A DNA stretch of 64,000 bases, from positions 8,060,001-8,124,000 of the forward strand of contig NC_066304.1 in the NCBI RefSeq assembly GCF_905404315.1, written 5' to 3'. The notes beneath the pieces were generated by a model, which saw only the letters and a list, made by a program, of their open reading frames with translations, ran no database searches and was not told the DNA's origin. Below, piece after piece: positions 21,281 through 32,164 of this stretch (position 1 is its first letter; the number at the start of each line of letters is the position of its first letter). The DNA comes from Leptidea sinapis (Eukaryota; Arthropoda; Insecta; Lepidoptera; Pieridae). The position numbers and the translations under genes were made by a program.

Positions 21281-21754
21281 TTAATGTATGCAACGCAGAG
21301 CAGCTCGAATTGTCGGGGACCCAGTGCTCTGTGAACGGCTGGATCACTTGGCGTTGCGTAGAGACGTCGCTTCATTGTGTGTCTTCTACCGCATTTATCA
21401 CGGGGAGTGTTCCGAAGAGCTGTTCAACCTGATTCCTGCCGCCGAATTCCACCTTCGCACGACACTCCACAAGTTAGGATATCATCCCTACCATCTGGAT
21501 GTGTGGCGGTCCTCCACAGTGCGGTTTTCAAGGAGCTTTCTTCCACGTACTACAAAGCTGTGGAATGAGCTTCCTTGTGCGGTGTTTCCGGGACAATACG
21601 ACATGGGTTCCATCAAAAAAAGCGCGTACACCTTCCTCAAGGGCCGGCAACGCTCTTGTGATTCCTCTGGTGTTGCAAGAGAATGTGGGCGGCGGTGATT
21701 ACTTAACACCAGGTGACCCGTACGCTCGTTTGTCCTCCTATTCCATAAAAAAAT
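21281..21754 (+). mobile_element. Jockey-like element, 5'-truncated, intact 3' coding end
   Basis: The open frame 21288-21698 gives QRRAARIVGDPVLCERLDHL, then VFYRIYHGECSEELFNLIP, then TTKLWNELPCAVFPGQYDMG and FLKGRQR, the classical RT C-terminus of this lepidopteran family. A short 3' UTR ends in CTATTCCATAAAAAAA. It serves as reference for the copies at 18494, 26570, 36805, 38392 and the antisense tails at 1913 and 61073. Confidence 0.85.
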
Positions 21755-21789
21755 ATAGATTATTTTTTATTAAATTTTATTAAATAATT

Positions 21790-22600
21790 TATATTGTTTA
21801 AACACGATTCATGCAACACCCTACAAACCAAGTTAAGTATATTAAGTCATTTAAAATACTCTATTTGATTAAAAAGAGTATTTTCACGAACTCTACTTCT
21901 TCGGAACGTATGTTAGATTCAGTTCAAAAGCGCTTAGTTAAGGCCTAATTTAATAAATTTATTTGACGTTGACTCGTAATTCACTTGAGTGTTTTTTATG
22001 ATTAATTTTTCTTATTTTTTAAATTACACAAGTAGGTAAGTCAAAACGTTTGAATAATTTTTAAGAATCACTTTTCATACATTGTATAAAATATAATCTC
22101 AAATGCTGAAATTGTAAATAATATGTAGGTATAAAATAAAAAGAGTGGTAATGACTTTCTTACCACTTCTTTTCATCAAAGCTCAACTTTTCCGAAATGG
22201 TGCTACTAATCTTTGACATTCGTGAGTGACATTTTGAACTAATTGAATTAAACTTAAGTATTATTTTTTTCTTTCTTGTAACATAAAGGCGTTAAAACGA
22301 TTGTCACGGTACATGCAGGCTAATGTACGCAACATTTTAATATATTTCATCATTTCAACAATTCAAAAGTATTGCGCAATCGGTATCACAATTGGGCAGC
22401 CCAAATAAGCAGACTGTATTACTTTGTTTATATTTAAAGTAAGAGTCCTTGTAAATGTCACATGATCAAAGATACATTTTACAAATACAAACAAAATATA
22501 ACATTTCATTGTTTATATATTCCATTGCCCACTCACACTATATTTTAAAATAGAAATACCTACGCGTATTCGCTACCAGCTCATAGATGTCGCTGTAAGA
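21790..22600. other. Unassigned AT-rich stretch upstream of the sHSP gene
   Basis: No repeat family, exon or RNA gene is recognised here. The sequence is AT-rich with short unrelated frames only. The last part merges into the sHSP promoter region. Confidence 0.4.
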
Positions 22601-22675
22601 TATTTCCTTGTTACGAATAGTTAGTTGTTCTACTACACGCTAAGCGGCGCTATTACGTAAAATTGCCGAGATACT

Positions 22676-22770
22676 AGAACACTCTAGATAATTCCTCTTT
22701 CTTCTCGAAGACAGATTGCGCCACCTATTCAGTATATAAAAGGAGCGAGGTGACGTTTTAACGTCAGTTA
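22676..22770 (+). promoter_or_regulatory. sHSP core promoter with heat shock elements
   Basis: Heat shock element units stand in one 5 bp register: aGAAc at 676, aGAta at 686, aTTCc at 691, cTTCt at 701 and cGAAg at 706 (all +22000). TATATAAA is at 22733-22740. A TCAGTT initiator at 22764-22769 puts the start near 22766, 33 bp beyond the TATA. A palindrome TGACGTTTTAACGTCA (22751-22766) overlaps the initiator. Confidence 0.8.
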
Positions 22771-22826
22771 TAAACAAGCTGTTCTGTAGTGAAAATAATA
22801 TTTGTCGAAGCGAACTGTTTAGAACA

Positions 22827-23336
22827 ATGTCACTTACCCCGTACTGGTTTAGACATTTGAGAAATCTTGCGTACCGAGATCCTGTCGTGAGAGCTCTGGA
22901 AGATCCTTTCTCAGTGTTCAGTAAGGATCCATTCTTTCGCGATCCCTTCAAATACATAAGACAAGTGACGGCGCCATCAGAGAGTGACCATCATGGTATT
23001 GAAGGTGTTTATTCAGATTCAGAGGTTAAATTTGATGGAAAGAAGGTCGAGTTACAACTAGACGTCCAGAACTTCACTCCAGACCAGATTCAGGTAAAAA
23101 CGGTTGGCAACGAAGTAATGGTTGAAGGTAAAAAGGAGATCAAGCGTGAAGATGGATGGACCCGGAGTCATTTCGAAAGGAGATTCTTGCTGCCTGAGGG
23201 GTTCCCACCGGAGAGGGTGGAGTGTCACCTCGATAAAGGAAAGTTGAAGCTGATCGCGTTCAGGTCTCAGCCGTTGGCTGAAAGAAGCGTCCCCATAAAG
23301 GACAAGTCCGACGGCGGTGCTATCGGGGACTCCTGA
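22827..23336 (+). CDS. Small heat shock protein (alpha-crystallin/Hsp20 family), intronless
   Basis: 169 residues, the usual size for insect small heat shock proteins, which are ATP-independent cytosolic chaperones that hold unfolding clients. The N-terminal arm (1-60) has FRHLRNLAYRDP and repeated DPF motifs. The alpha-crystallin domain runs from about 63 to 150, with VELQLDVQNFTPDQIQVKT, VEGKKEIKREDGW, SHFERRFLLPEGF and KGKLKLIAF. The C-terminal extension has a partial IXI-type motif (SVPIKD). The ATG is the first in the transcript predicted from the initiator at 22766, giving a ~60 nt leader. There is no intron, as usual for heat-inducible genes. AATAAA follows at about 23434. It is intact and probably expressed; close to the l(2)efl / lepidopteran hsp19-20 group. 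Confidence 0.95.
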   Translation: MSLTPYWFRHLRNLAYRDPVVRALEDPFSVFSKDPFFRDPFKYIRQVTAPSESDHHGIEGVYSDSEVKFDGKKVELQLDVQNFTPDQIQVKTVGNEVMVEGKKEIKREDGWTRSHFERRFLLPEGFPPERVECHLDKGKLKLIAFRSQPLAERSVPIKDKSDGGAIGDS

Positions 23337-23433
23337 ATATGTTTCTTATCAAATGAGTTTAGCGTGCATAGCGTAAGAATTTTCTGTTTATTTTGGACTG
23401 ATTAGAATATATTCATTTATATAAATATAATTA

Positions 23434-23439
23434 AATAAA
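23434..23439 (+). promoter_or_regulatory. Polyadenylation signal of the sHSP gene
   Basis: AATAAA about 100 nt after the stop codon, followed by T-rich sequence. First canonical signal downstream. Confidence 0.6.
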
Positions 23440-23479
23440 TACTTGAAAATAATTGATGTTTTATTTAAATAATATAGGC

Positions 23480-23570
23480 ATCATTGCCGCATAAGCTTAC
23501 TAGGTTGTTCCGTTGAAATAGCTGCTGGAGCTTGGGTCTTGGTTTCAGTTGAAGTGCACAGATTGTAAGT
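23480..23570 (-). pseudogene. Possible second sHSP C-terminal remnant, convergent
   Basis: The minus strand reads TETKTQAPAAISTEQPSKLM and stops, a composition like the variable C-terminal extension of sHSPs. It is convergent with the intact gene. No alpha-crystallin domain follows upstream (higher coordinates), where transposon sequence begins. Weak call. Confidence 0.25.
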
Positions 23571-23899
23571 AAGTTTATCTTTATTTGGAATAAACACTAC
23601 AAATACAGAGAAACATTTACAAAATCTTACAACAAATAATGGGAACAAAATTTGAAAATCTTAATAGGTATGTTTTAATCTAAATGTGTAACATTACAAA
23701 AAAACTAATGTACATCAGGATCCAAAGAAAAAACTAAAGTAAAGCTTATTCTATATCTACTACTAAGTTGGTATTTTTGGTGTTTTGTCCAGAAAGGTTT
23801 GCTACTCAGCATATTAGTTGGGTATATCCCAACACTGATTTTCGGTAGTTTCCTTACATACATAGCAAGTAATATAGGCACCATATCTTCTCATATTGT

Positions 23900-24350
23900 A
23901 TAAAATTCTTGTGTCCCGGTGTTTGTTACTAAATTCCTCCGAAACGGCTGAACCAATTTGTATGAAATTTTTTGTGCTTATCGGGTAGGTCTGAATCGGC
24001 CAATATCTATTTTTTATATCCCTAAATAATAAGGGTGAATAAAAATAAAATATCCTTAAATTTATTTTTTATGATTTAACATTGAAAAAAATACACCTTC
24101 AAATTTTCAACCTTCCCTTGATCAACCCCAGTTTTTTAATCGCAATTTTTATATTGTTCCGTTCCATCCACAGATCCGCAATAGCGTTGTAAGATGGTAA
24201 TCGAATACAATAAATTCTAGTACTTACGATAAATTTTATGTACGATATATTTGGTGTGGTCATATATTTTTTATACCCCAAAAATTTTAATTATTGAATT
24301 TTTTTTCATTACTTCAATTGGCAATATAACGTTTGCTGGTTAGTTAATAG
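23900..24350 (+). mobile_element. Helitron-like non-autonomous element
   Basis: Starts near TCTTGTGTCCCGGTGTTTG with CCTCCGAAACGGCTGAACC, a common lepidopteran Helitron 5' module, and ends AACGTTTGCTGGTTAG. The ends are diverged. Confidence 0.5.
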
Positions 24351-24725
24351 TGTATATAATCCAATGTCCTGATGTTTGTTTCAAGTGAACTCCTAAACTA
24401 AGGATAACTAGGTAACTAAACAAGGATTTTAATGGGGATTAGGTCATGGAGTGCAGTTTAGTCCAAATTGAGACGTAGGATAGTTTCTACTTCGATTTTG
24501 GGACCCACAATTATTATGTTTATTTCCAATATTTGTTTTGTTATTTTCTATCCGAGAATGTATTGACGCACGGTTTGACAGTTCTGCTGTGAAACAATTT
24601 CATTATAACAACAGGGAGCATATTTTACGAAATAATATTCTTAATGTTATGAAATATTATTAACAAATTCATTCAGTTGGTATTTTATTTATTATGTACA
24701 GAACAACGTCTGTCGTGTCAGCTAG
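24345..24725 (+). mobile_element. Helitron-like element, directly adjacent copy
   Basis: Follows the previous one head to tail: GTATATAATCCAATGTCCTG, then AGTGAACTCCTAAACTAAGG, ending ACGTCTGTCGTGTCAGCTAG before host T at 24726. The 3' end is canonical CTAG|T. Confidence 0.5.
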
Positions 24726-25210
24726 TAACGTAAAGTTAATATACATAGTACATATTTTATATATTATCCGCACATCTGGGACGCAAAAGCCACGAGCCTC
24801 TTGTCTCGACACTAAACAACACAAAGATGTAAGGCTCATATATATCTATTATATTTTTAGTTTATAAAAATCCGTACATAAATTCGAATCTCCACCAATA
24901 GAGGCGTTGAATGAAATGTTTTGGGATATTAAGTGAGTCGGACTCGCTCATAAATGGATCCGTAGCAGCAAGTAACATAATATAAAAGTTATATAGAAAG
25001 GTAAATGTTATTAAATTATTTTAATTGAAAAAGCCATAAAATCTTTGCTCGAAATCATACGGTGCAAATGAGCTCTCATCATTTATACGTATTTAAAAAA
25101 ACTACTTACTAGATCTCGGTCACACCAATTTTCAGTGGATGTTTGCATGGTAATGTACATCCTATATTTTTTTAAGTTTTATCATTCTCTAATTTTAGAA
25201 ATATGATATT

Positions 25211-25665
25211 ATAAAAGGCATTTATTTTCTCAAAATTGATTCCTTTAGAATTCTTTTTGATGTAATTTCTAATAACTACTAGATACTACTACTTCGGAAA
25301 CAAATGGCGCTCTGAGAGAGAAGAAGCAGCGCAAGAAACTCTCCCAGCATTCTTCTTTTGCGCTCTTTTCAATAAAAATATACAATATTGTACAGTCATT
25401 TCTATCGCTATAAAATAATCACAATTTAGTCCCAGGCTGTCCGATCATTTAGATATTCAGCAGTGGAGTAATAGGATTTACGACAGAGCCATTTTTTTTA
25501 TAAAACATTTAAATTTATTTATAGATAATGCCTGAACAGTGGCTGGGACTTTATTATAGAAGTGTGTACATTTACCCTTAAAGCTATTATGTATCTTATG
25601 AAGCCTACTAGAATTAGTTACAAGCAATCCCTTATTTCTAGTGTTATAATAATGAAAAATCACTA
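25211..25665 (-). mobile_element. Non-LTR element 3' part, copy 2 of a near-identical pair
   Basis: The minus strand encodes YNTRNKGLLVTNSSRLHKI and VPATVQALSINKFKCFIKK. It matches 9729-10210 with only scattered differences and the same orientation, and is truncated at nearly the same place, just past the YNTRNKG codons. Confidence 0.75.
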
Positions 25666-25719
25666 TTAAGAGCAAAAAGGTGACGATTTTTGTGAACGTA
25701 TATTAAATTTTAATAAATG

Positions 25720-26035
25720 TACTGAGAATGAACAGTCATAATATTTATTTCTTTAAATTTTTCTTTGAGTGACTGTGTATAACCAAGCTGATATATAGCA
25801 CGAACAGCTCTCTTTTACAGAGCAAACACTATATTAATGTCAGCAGCATGACCCCATAATAAAATACCGTACGTCATGATGCTGTGAAAATAACTGAAGT
25901 ACACTAATATAGCAACATATATACATGGTCGCAACATTCGTGTACTCTCTAATCTTTCTAACTGCATATGCCGCAGAGCTGAGTCTATCTGCTAGATGGG
26001 CAATATTAGGCATATGGGCAATATATAAACCTCAA
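25720..26035 (-). mobile_element. Decayed reverse transcriptase fragment
   Basis: Minus strand: LADRLSSAAYAVRKIREYTN, then a broken VYFSYFHSIM-like region and the QERAVRAIYQLG-like region. A diverged relative of the element at 19019-19990. Confidence 0.6.
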
Positions 26036-26047
26036 TATCACCATAGC

Positions 26048-26265
26048 CACGTATGGGTTTGATAAAAAAATCTAAGTATGGGGATCCCTCAAATTTCCTG
26101 GTTATTTCTATTTTTTTGTAAAAATGTTCATGCGGTTCACAGAATACATCTACTTACCAAGTTTCTTATAGTCTTGGAAAAAAGTGGCTGTGACATACAC
26201 GGGCAGACAGACATGTCGAATCTATAGGGTTTCCGCTTTTTGCCATTTGGCTACGGAACTCTAAA
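26048..26265 (+). repeat. Family D dispersed repeat
   Basis: It contains ATGCGGTTCACAGAATACATC, then AAAAAAGTGGCTGTGACATAC, then CAGACAGACATGTCGAATC and CCATTTGGCTACGGAACTC. This is a widespread insect repeat that usually ends in CTACGGAACCCTAAAAA. Only one copy is seen in this window. Confidence 0.6.
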
Positions 26266-26569
26266 AATGCACCTGTGAAACTGGGAGACCACAAGAAATA
26301 AAGAGTGAGGTTCCTCGGAAGTCGGACTTTTAGACAGCCAACTTACATGGAAAAAATATCACATCATAAGTGTTTCTTCTTCACGCGTTCCCCAGATAAC
26401 CCTTTATTGACAGACAAACGGACGGATGAACATCAAAGTGTTACTGGATTCAAATTTTCACTTTTGCAGTACGAAATATTGAAAATAACCGATTTCCATG
26501 ATTGTTTTACAATACCTATAGGTATTGTATCGGAGTACTAGGTCTCGAAATCTCGAGCGATTGCCAAAT

Positions 26570-27228
26570 TCCACCGTCATCTGGAAGGCAAAGCCAAATT
26601 ATTGGCTTCGAAGAAGCTGGGCGTCATTTATGACGCCCAGCTTGAAGTATTATTCCCTCTCTATTTATAGAGAGGGAGTAATACTTCAAGTCGGCCTATA
26701 TTCGGCTACATATTGAGTATTGCTGTCATCTCTAGTGTAGCGCACCCCACTAACAGCTTGAACCATTTGTCCACGTGCAACGCAGAGCTCGAATTGTCGG
26801 GAATCCGGTACTTTGTAAACGGTAAAACCACTTGCCGTTGAGTAGAGACGTCTAGTTTTTTGTGTATTCTACCGCATTTATCAAGGGGAATGATCCGAAG
26901 AGCTGCTTGACCTGATTCTTGCCGCCGCATTCCACCATCAAACGACAAGCCACAAATTAAGATACCTGGATGTGTGGCGTTCCTCTACAGTGCGATTTTC
27001 AAGGAACGTCTTTCCACGTACAACCAAGCTTTGAATGAGCTTACTTGCACTGTGTTTCCAGGACGATACGTCATCGGTTATGGGATACCTTCGCAAAAAA
27101 GCGCACTTTTCTAAAAAGCCGGCAACGCTACTGTCATTCATCTGGTGTTGTGAGAGAATGTGGGCTGTGGTGATGACTTATTCAACATCAGGTGACCCGC
27201 ACGTCTTTTTTTTGCATAAAAAAATAGT
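26570..27228 (+). mobile_element. Jockey-like element with templated-inversion scar
   Basis: Same family as 21281-21754: a SKKLG-V region, an HIEYCCHLWS-like stretch, then the RRDV, LWNE-like and tail regions, with many stops. Between SKKLGVI and the RQYFK-like codons it carries two abutting palindromes (26614-26643 and 26641-26690) that are not part of the family consensus. Confidence 0.75.
26614..26690. repeat. Double hairpin with 2 nt loops
   Basis: Hairpin 1: 26614-26627 with 26630-26643, perfect, loop TT. Hairpin 2: 26641-26664 with 26667-26690, one mismatch, loop TT. They overlap by three bases (CTT). Confidence 0.9.
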
Positions 27229-27239
27229 GGCAGCTTAAA

Positions 27240-27920
27240 TTATTTGGTGGATACAATTTATATTTAAAAAACTGTCACTGGAAATAAATAATATAAAAGT
27301 TAATAGAAATAGACAGTATTGTTTACAATAAATATGATCGATAATTATTATCACTGGTAATGATCAACACTAGTGATGATGGGATGATACATTAATACCC
27401 AAACCTACTGACACCCATCATTAGGTTTACGATGCTTGGGTACTGGTTGATTCTTCTGCTTCTCCTAACCCATTGAGAAAGATGTGAGCATGGTATAGGT
27501 AGGTATGGTATATACAACTTGTATTACTATAATATAACATCTTGTCGCATTATTATAACGTAGTTGTGAGTACTGACCTACACGTAATGAGCTCGAGTAT
27601 ATCTGATGACGTCACTGCCTCCCACATCGCAGATCCTCACTCACATCACTCCTCCACAACAGTTTCAGCTGACAACATTATAACCAGATCCACTCACGTT
27701 CATATCGATACCGCCGCAGTTGAAAGATTTAGCCACTCGCAGAGTATACCTATAATCTATGTCTGACTAGCTGTTACTTCATATCTGAAACTTATTCCGC
27801 GTTTACTAATAAAGTGGCTTTGATAATGATATACATAGGTATGTATGTATATATAGGTTGGTAGGTAGGTAAGGTACACGACTGTTAAAGGTTCACCACA
27901 GAATTAAGAAGACATTGCGG
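27240..27920. other. Unassigned stretch with one 74-codon frame
   Basis: A + frame at 27542-27766 is Ser/Thr/His-rich (SSSISDDVTASHIADPHSHH), with GC content above its surroundings. It lacks splice sites I would trust or any family signature; it may be a transposon piece. The rest is AT-rich with GGTAGGTA-type simple sequence near 27855. Confidence 0.3.
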
Positions 27921-27927
27921 CTTTAAT

Positions 27928-28144
27928 AGTGGGAGGCTCCATTGCACAGGGTGCCGACTAGATTATAGGTACCACAAAGGCGCGTATTTCTGCCACGAAG
28001 CTTCTGTTTTTTGGTCTGAAGGGCGCCGTAGCTAGTGAAATTTCTGTGCAAATGAGAATTAACATCTTGTGTCTCAAGGTGACGAAACGCAATTGTAGTG
28101 CCACTCAGAATTTTTGAATTATTCAATTATCCTGAGCATTGTAA
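27928..28144 (+). repeat. Family A repeat, copy 3, left part (interrupted)
   Basis: It runs from GTGGGAGGCTCC to the ...CCTGAGCATTGTAAT region and continues at 28431-28493 after an inserted SINE. The internal hairpin is partly deleted. Confidence 0.8.
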
Positions 28145-28428
28145 TAATAATATAATAATATTGACACACTTTTTACACAAATTATCTTGCCCCAAGTTAA
28201 GCATATATAGCATGTGTTATGGGTTACAAGACAATGATATATTTAATACAATATACTTATTTAAACATACATATATTCATATAAACATACATAAATACAT
28301 TTAAACATCCATGACTCGGAAACAAACATCCATATTCATTATATAAATGTTTGCACGTACCGAGATTCGAACCCGGGACCTCTAGCTTATTAGGTAGGAT
28401 CGCTAACCACTCGGCTATACAGGTCGTC
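28145..28428 (-). mobile_element. tRNA-derived SINE nested in family A
   Basis: On the minus strand it starts with GACGACCTGTATAGCCGAGTG (A box TAGCCGAGTGG). It continues to CCCGGGTTCGAATCTCGGTA (B box), an ATATGGATGTTTGTTTCCG body, and ends in an (ATT)n-like repeat. A and B boxes are about 35 nt apart. It is a well-preserved Pol III promoter-bearing SINE. Confidence 0.85.
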
Positions 28429-28430
28429 AT

Positions 28431-28493
28431 GGGCAGGGCGTATCAATTACCATCAGCTGAACGTCCTGCTCTTCTCATCCCTTATTATCAAGT
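28431..28493 (+). repeat. Family A repeat, copy 3, right part
   Basis: GGGCAGGGCGTATCAATTACC to CCCTTATTATCAAG continues the unit interrupted at 28144. Confidence 0.8.
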
Positions 28494-28499
28494 TAATAC

Positions 28500-29290
28500 A
28501 ATTTCAATTTATTTTTATTAAAAATTCTTTTTTGGTTTCTTTGGTAGAAAAGTCCTAAGGGCATTTGTTTCAAATTCTAAGGTATTTGGATGTTATTTAA
28601 CTGTTGAACTAGTACTCTATTTTTTTAAAGAATTATATAGAGGTGATATTTCAATCACGTGACCGCGCCAGCATGTTTAATGTTTCGCATAGAGGATTCC
28701 TCTTCTCACATCAATCATTTTGTCAGTACCTGTCTGATTATTTCTACAATTGCTTTGAATCTACGATTTTTTTATATTAACAACAAGTGATAATTTATTA
28801 ATGTTTAATTAACATTTACAATCACAGTGGTTACTGCACTATTCGGAATGTGTAGATTGATTGTATAAAATGATATGAATACAATTACTGAATTTATAAC
28901 ACTGAGTCACGTTTCACATGGATTATTATTTTTATTAATTCAGGCAGCGTTGTTGCAGGCTGGTTTTCACTCTTATCATTAGACTATTTTATAAAAAATA
29001 CTTATTACTATAATATAAAACATACTTCTTATGAAATTGATTTTTTTCGCACAAAATTGTATATACATCAGCTATGAGAATGTTAGTAATTCATGTGAAG
29101 GCCTAAAAAGCCACTAAAAGCTCCCCAAAACAAATTATTTCATTGTCTTGTTCCCCGCGCCCCGCGCCCCGCAACCCGCTCACCCCGACACCCTCTCACG
29201 CGTGATGTGAATGTGATACACTGCGTGTTACAACTGATAAGCCCTGGTGTACACTACAGGCTCAATTAAAAATATTTTTTTAATGCTTTT
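28500..29290. other. Unassigned AT-rich stretch with a small C-rich tract
   Basis: Nothing recognisable except a short tandem CCCCGCG tract at 29153-29175. No exon-like segment with matching splice sites was found. Confidence 0.35.
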
Positions 29291-29299
29291 TGTAAATCT

Positions 29300-29950
29300 G
29301 AGCTAAGGTTCCCCCACTCTTAGGTTTTGTTGTCCATGCTAATATAATTATAGCAATAGATGTAATGCGTCGGTATTACTGGAAGTGTCAACAATTTCAA
29401 TGACTTGAAAAAGACTTCACATGAAACGTCAGACTTAATACCACACACTGGTCTGATGCACTTTTTATGCGCAATAATTAATTCTTTCTTTATTTTCAAA
29501 CTGTTGCTACACAATATGACACCATATCTAAGTACTGACTCAACGTTCTCATGGTAGGTTTATTTAGCTTTCGTCAGCTTATAAAGTGGAAAGGAGAAAC
29601 TGTTTATTTTGCTGCAAACTTTGTTTACTTCAAGTTTCCAGCTTAGTTCTTTATCAATAGTCATACCAAGAAAAATTTGAACTTTCATCGAATCCGAATA
29701 GTCAATATTATCATTTTATAACACATTAGTTTTATTGAAATGTATATGTCGTCTTCTCAAAATTTTTCTGTAGATAATTTTTATTAAGACACAGTATATT
29801 TTTTTTTATTGTGTAATTAATCAATCTCGTTTATCCGTGGTAACAATAATTACAGGGATATCATCCACAAATAGGACCGCTTTATTAGATGTTACTTCAA
29901 TAGAAGAGGGCCAAGCACACTGCCCTGGAGTACGCACCCCGAATTTATTT
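29300..29950 (-). mobile_element. Decayed reverse transcriptase fragment
   Basis: Minus strand: a GVRTPGQCAWPS remnant of GVPQGSVLGPL, then LFVDDIPVII (FADD box region), later AHKKCIRPVCGIKSDVSCEV and LKLLTLPVI. Highly mutated, same general type as 4085-4716. Confidence 0.65.
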
Positions 29951-30329
29951 GCTTTAAATTTGATTTAAATTTTTCCGGTGCCTGATCCTCACTAAACTTA
30001 GTTACCTCAACTTAATATATGAGTAAATTTTTTGACACATATTATGACAGACATTTTAAACTAGTTTTACTGTTGGTTGAATAACAAAGCTCTTTGAACA
30101 CGAAGGAGAAGAAGAAGAAGGAGTTCATGAAGATGAAAATGATTTTTTTTAATGTGTGAAAAATTAAGTTAGGTCACGGTGTTGATAATGGCACATCTAG
30201 ATGATGAAATGTAAGCCTAAACCTTTCTGTAAATCGAGTTTGAATACTAAATATATATATTAATAGTTGAGACTGTCGTGTTCCCCGCCTTATTAGCGAA
30301 CTTTGTGGTTTATTGAAGCTCCATTACTC

Positions 30330-30527
30330 CAGAGTTCAGTCGCAACTCCAACCCTCGCAGGAAGCACAGTGCCGCGGCCGACCTGCCTGCCACTCTCCAC
30401 TCTTTATTTTCTACTCCCGAGTCCCGACCGATCTGAACTGCTTCACGACCTCAATACGACCCTGTGACCTTCATCACCTCGAAAATTAATTATATTGAGT
30501 TAATTATATATTTACTTTAATGTCGGG
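30330..30527 (+). CDS. Candidate 5' leader and first coding bases of the scramblase gene
   Basis: A GC-richer leader begins at an initiator-like TCAGTC (30335). ATGTCGGG at 30520-30527 is followed by the consensus donor GTAAGT. That leaves Met-Ser plus two bases. It is the only promoter/first-exon-like segment upstream of the scramblase core, but linkage needs transcript data. Confidence 0.35.
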
Positions 30528-30649
30528 GTAAGTATCGTCTTTAATTAATATTAATTATACGCAAGTAACTCTTATATTTAATGAAATGTAATGAAAATAG
30601 GGTTCATTAACAGGCTTCAAGTAATATTTAATCAAATTTATCTGTTTAG

Positions 30650-30675
30650 GTACAGTTGTGATAATTATAATGTCA
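30650..30675 (+). CDS. Candidate 26 nt micro-exon of the scramblase gene
   Basis: CTGTTTAG precedes and GTGAGT follows. Its phases fit exactly between 30527 (two bases left over) and 33190 (two bases needed), giving GYSCDNYNVT. It lacks the PPGLEYL motif that normally stands before the LDKL stretch, so a different exon may be used. Confidence 0.3.
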
Positions 30676-31036
30676 GTGAGTAGGTATAGATTTATTCGCT
30701 GCTATCACTAATAAGAACCATAACTACAATTTTTTATTACTTAAATATGTATTTTAAGCTGTGATGCGAACGAGAAAGAAAACTCCCGATTAACAAACTA
30801 TTTTATTTTATTATGGGGTACCTACTAAAAGTAAACTTTTTCTAAAGAATAAGATAAGTTTTTTGCTCGTCCACATAAACCCCAGATAATGTAGTGGATC
30901 ATAATTGGGTTACTATATTTATGATTATTTGAACACGTAAACACAATTGATAAAATATAAAAAGTGACTCATTTTTTAGGTTCACCTATATACATCTTAA
31001 TAGATAGGTATATGTTTAATATTATAATTATACCAA

Positions 31037-31334
31037 ACGAGCCCCCATTTGCACAGGATGCCGGCTAGATTATGGGTACCACAACGGCGCCTATTTCTGC
31101 AGTGAAGCAGTAATGTGTAAGAATTATTGTGTTTCGGTCTGAATGTCGCCGTAGCTAGTGAAATTACTCGTCAAATGAGACTTAACATCTTATGTCTCAA
31201 GGAGACAGAGACAGAGAAGTTCAGAATTTTTGGGTTTTTCAAGAATCCTGATCGGCAATGCATTGTAATGGGCAGGTTGTAATTACCATCAGCTAAACGT
31301 CATGTTCGTCTTGTCCCTTATTATCATAAAAAAA
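31037..31334 (+). repeat. Family A repeat, copy 4
   Basis: GCACAGGATGCCGGCTAG to TTATCATAAAAAAA, full length but with changes in the hairpin. In the first scramblase intron. Confidence 0.8.
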
Positions 31335-32164
31335 TGTATATTTAGCCTTTGTTGTATTTTGAATTTATTGACATGGTTGCATTATGTTAAAGTAGAATCT
31401 TTGGGCTGCTCCAAATATCGATATGCAGTTAATGCAAAGACAGGCTCAGTTAGGAAAAAGAGCAAATTTATCTGGATTCCTGCTGTGACACACCAGCATC
31501 AAACTATAAACACGTACACTCCGTCGAATACCAAGACCAGCCGGAACTCAAATCACCACTCTTAATAAAAACCTTTTCACGTAGGTATATATATTTCCGC
31601 ATTATAGAACCAGCATATTATCGCAGTATTATTACTTGTTTTAAATTCTACAAAAACCGCCACAAAGCCGCACAAATTTTGATTCCAATAAAATATTGGA
31701 CGTGCTATTTTTAGAATAAATGTTAATAAGAGGACTACTTTGAGACTTATGTGTTTTATAAAATGTCCTTTACAGAGATTAAATATACTTTGAAGAGGAT
31801 TCATGACGCTGAAGATATAAAGAAGCACCGCAAGACGAATGACGAACATGTCTGCACCGTCTTCTAATATTGGTAATGTTTGAGATTTTATATTAAGTAA
31901 TTTCCATGATACTTAGACAATATGACGTAATTCATCTGAAATCTTAAATGAAACGCCTTTGACCCACCGGTCTGTTGTAAATTAATACGATGCTCACTTA
32001 AGAACTTTAGTGACACAAATCTCAAGTTAGTCCTTTTTACAAATTGCTACATTATTATGGTGTGATAGCTTTAGGCCCATTAATGTAAAAAACAAAAAAT
32101 TATTGAAGTAGGCGTTACTTTGTGGAAATCCATAATTAAATAAATGATTTGAGTTTTTTTTCTT

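Noticed and set aside
31437..31565. Frame KYRYAVNAKTGSVRKKSKFI as a host exon
   Set aside because: It directly follows a family A copy, has no splice pair in phase with the scramblase and shows no known domain.
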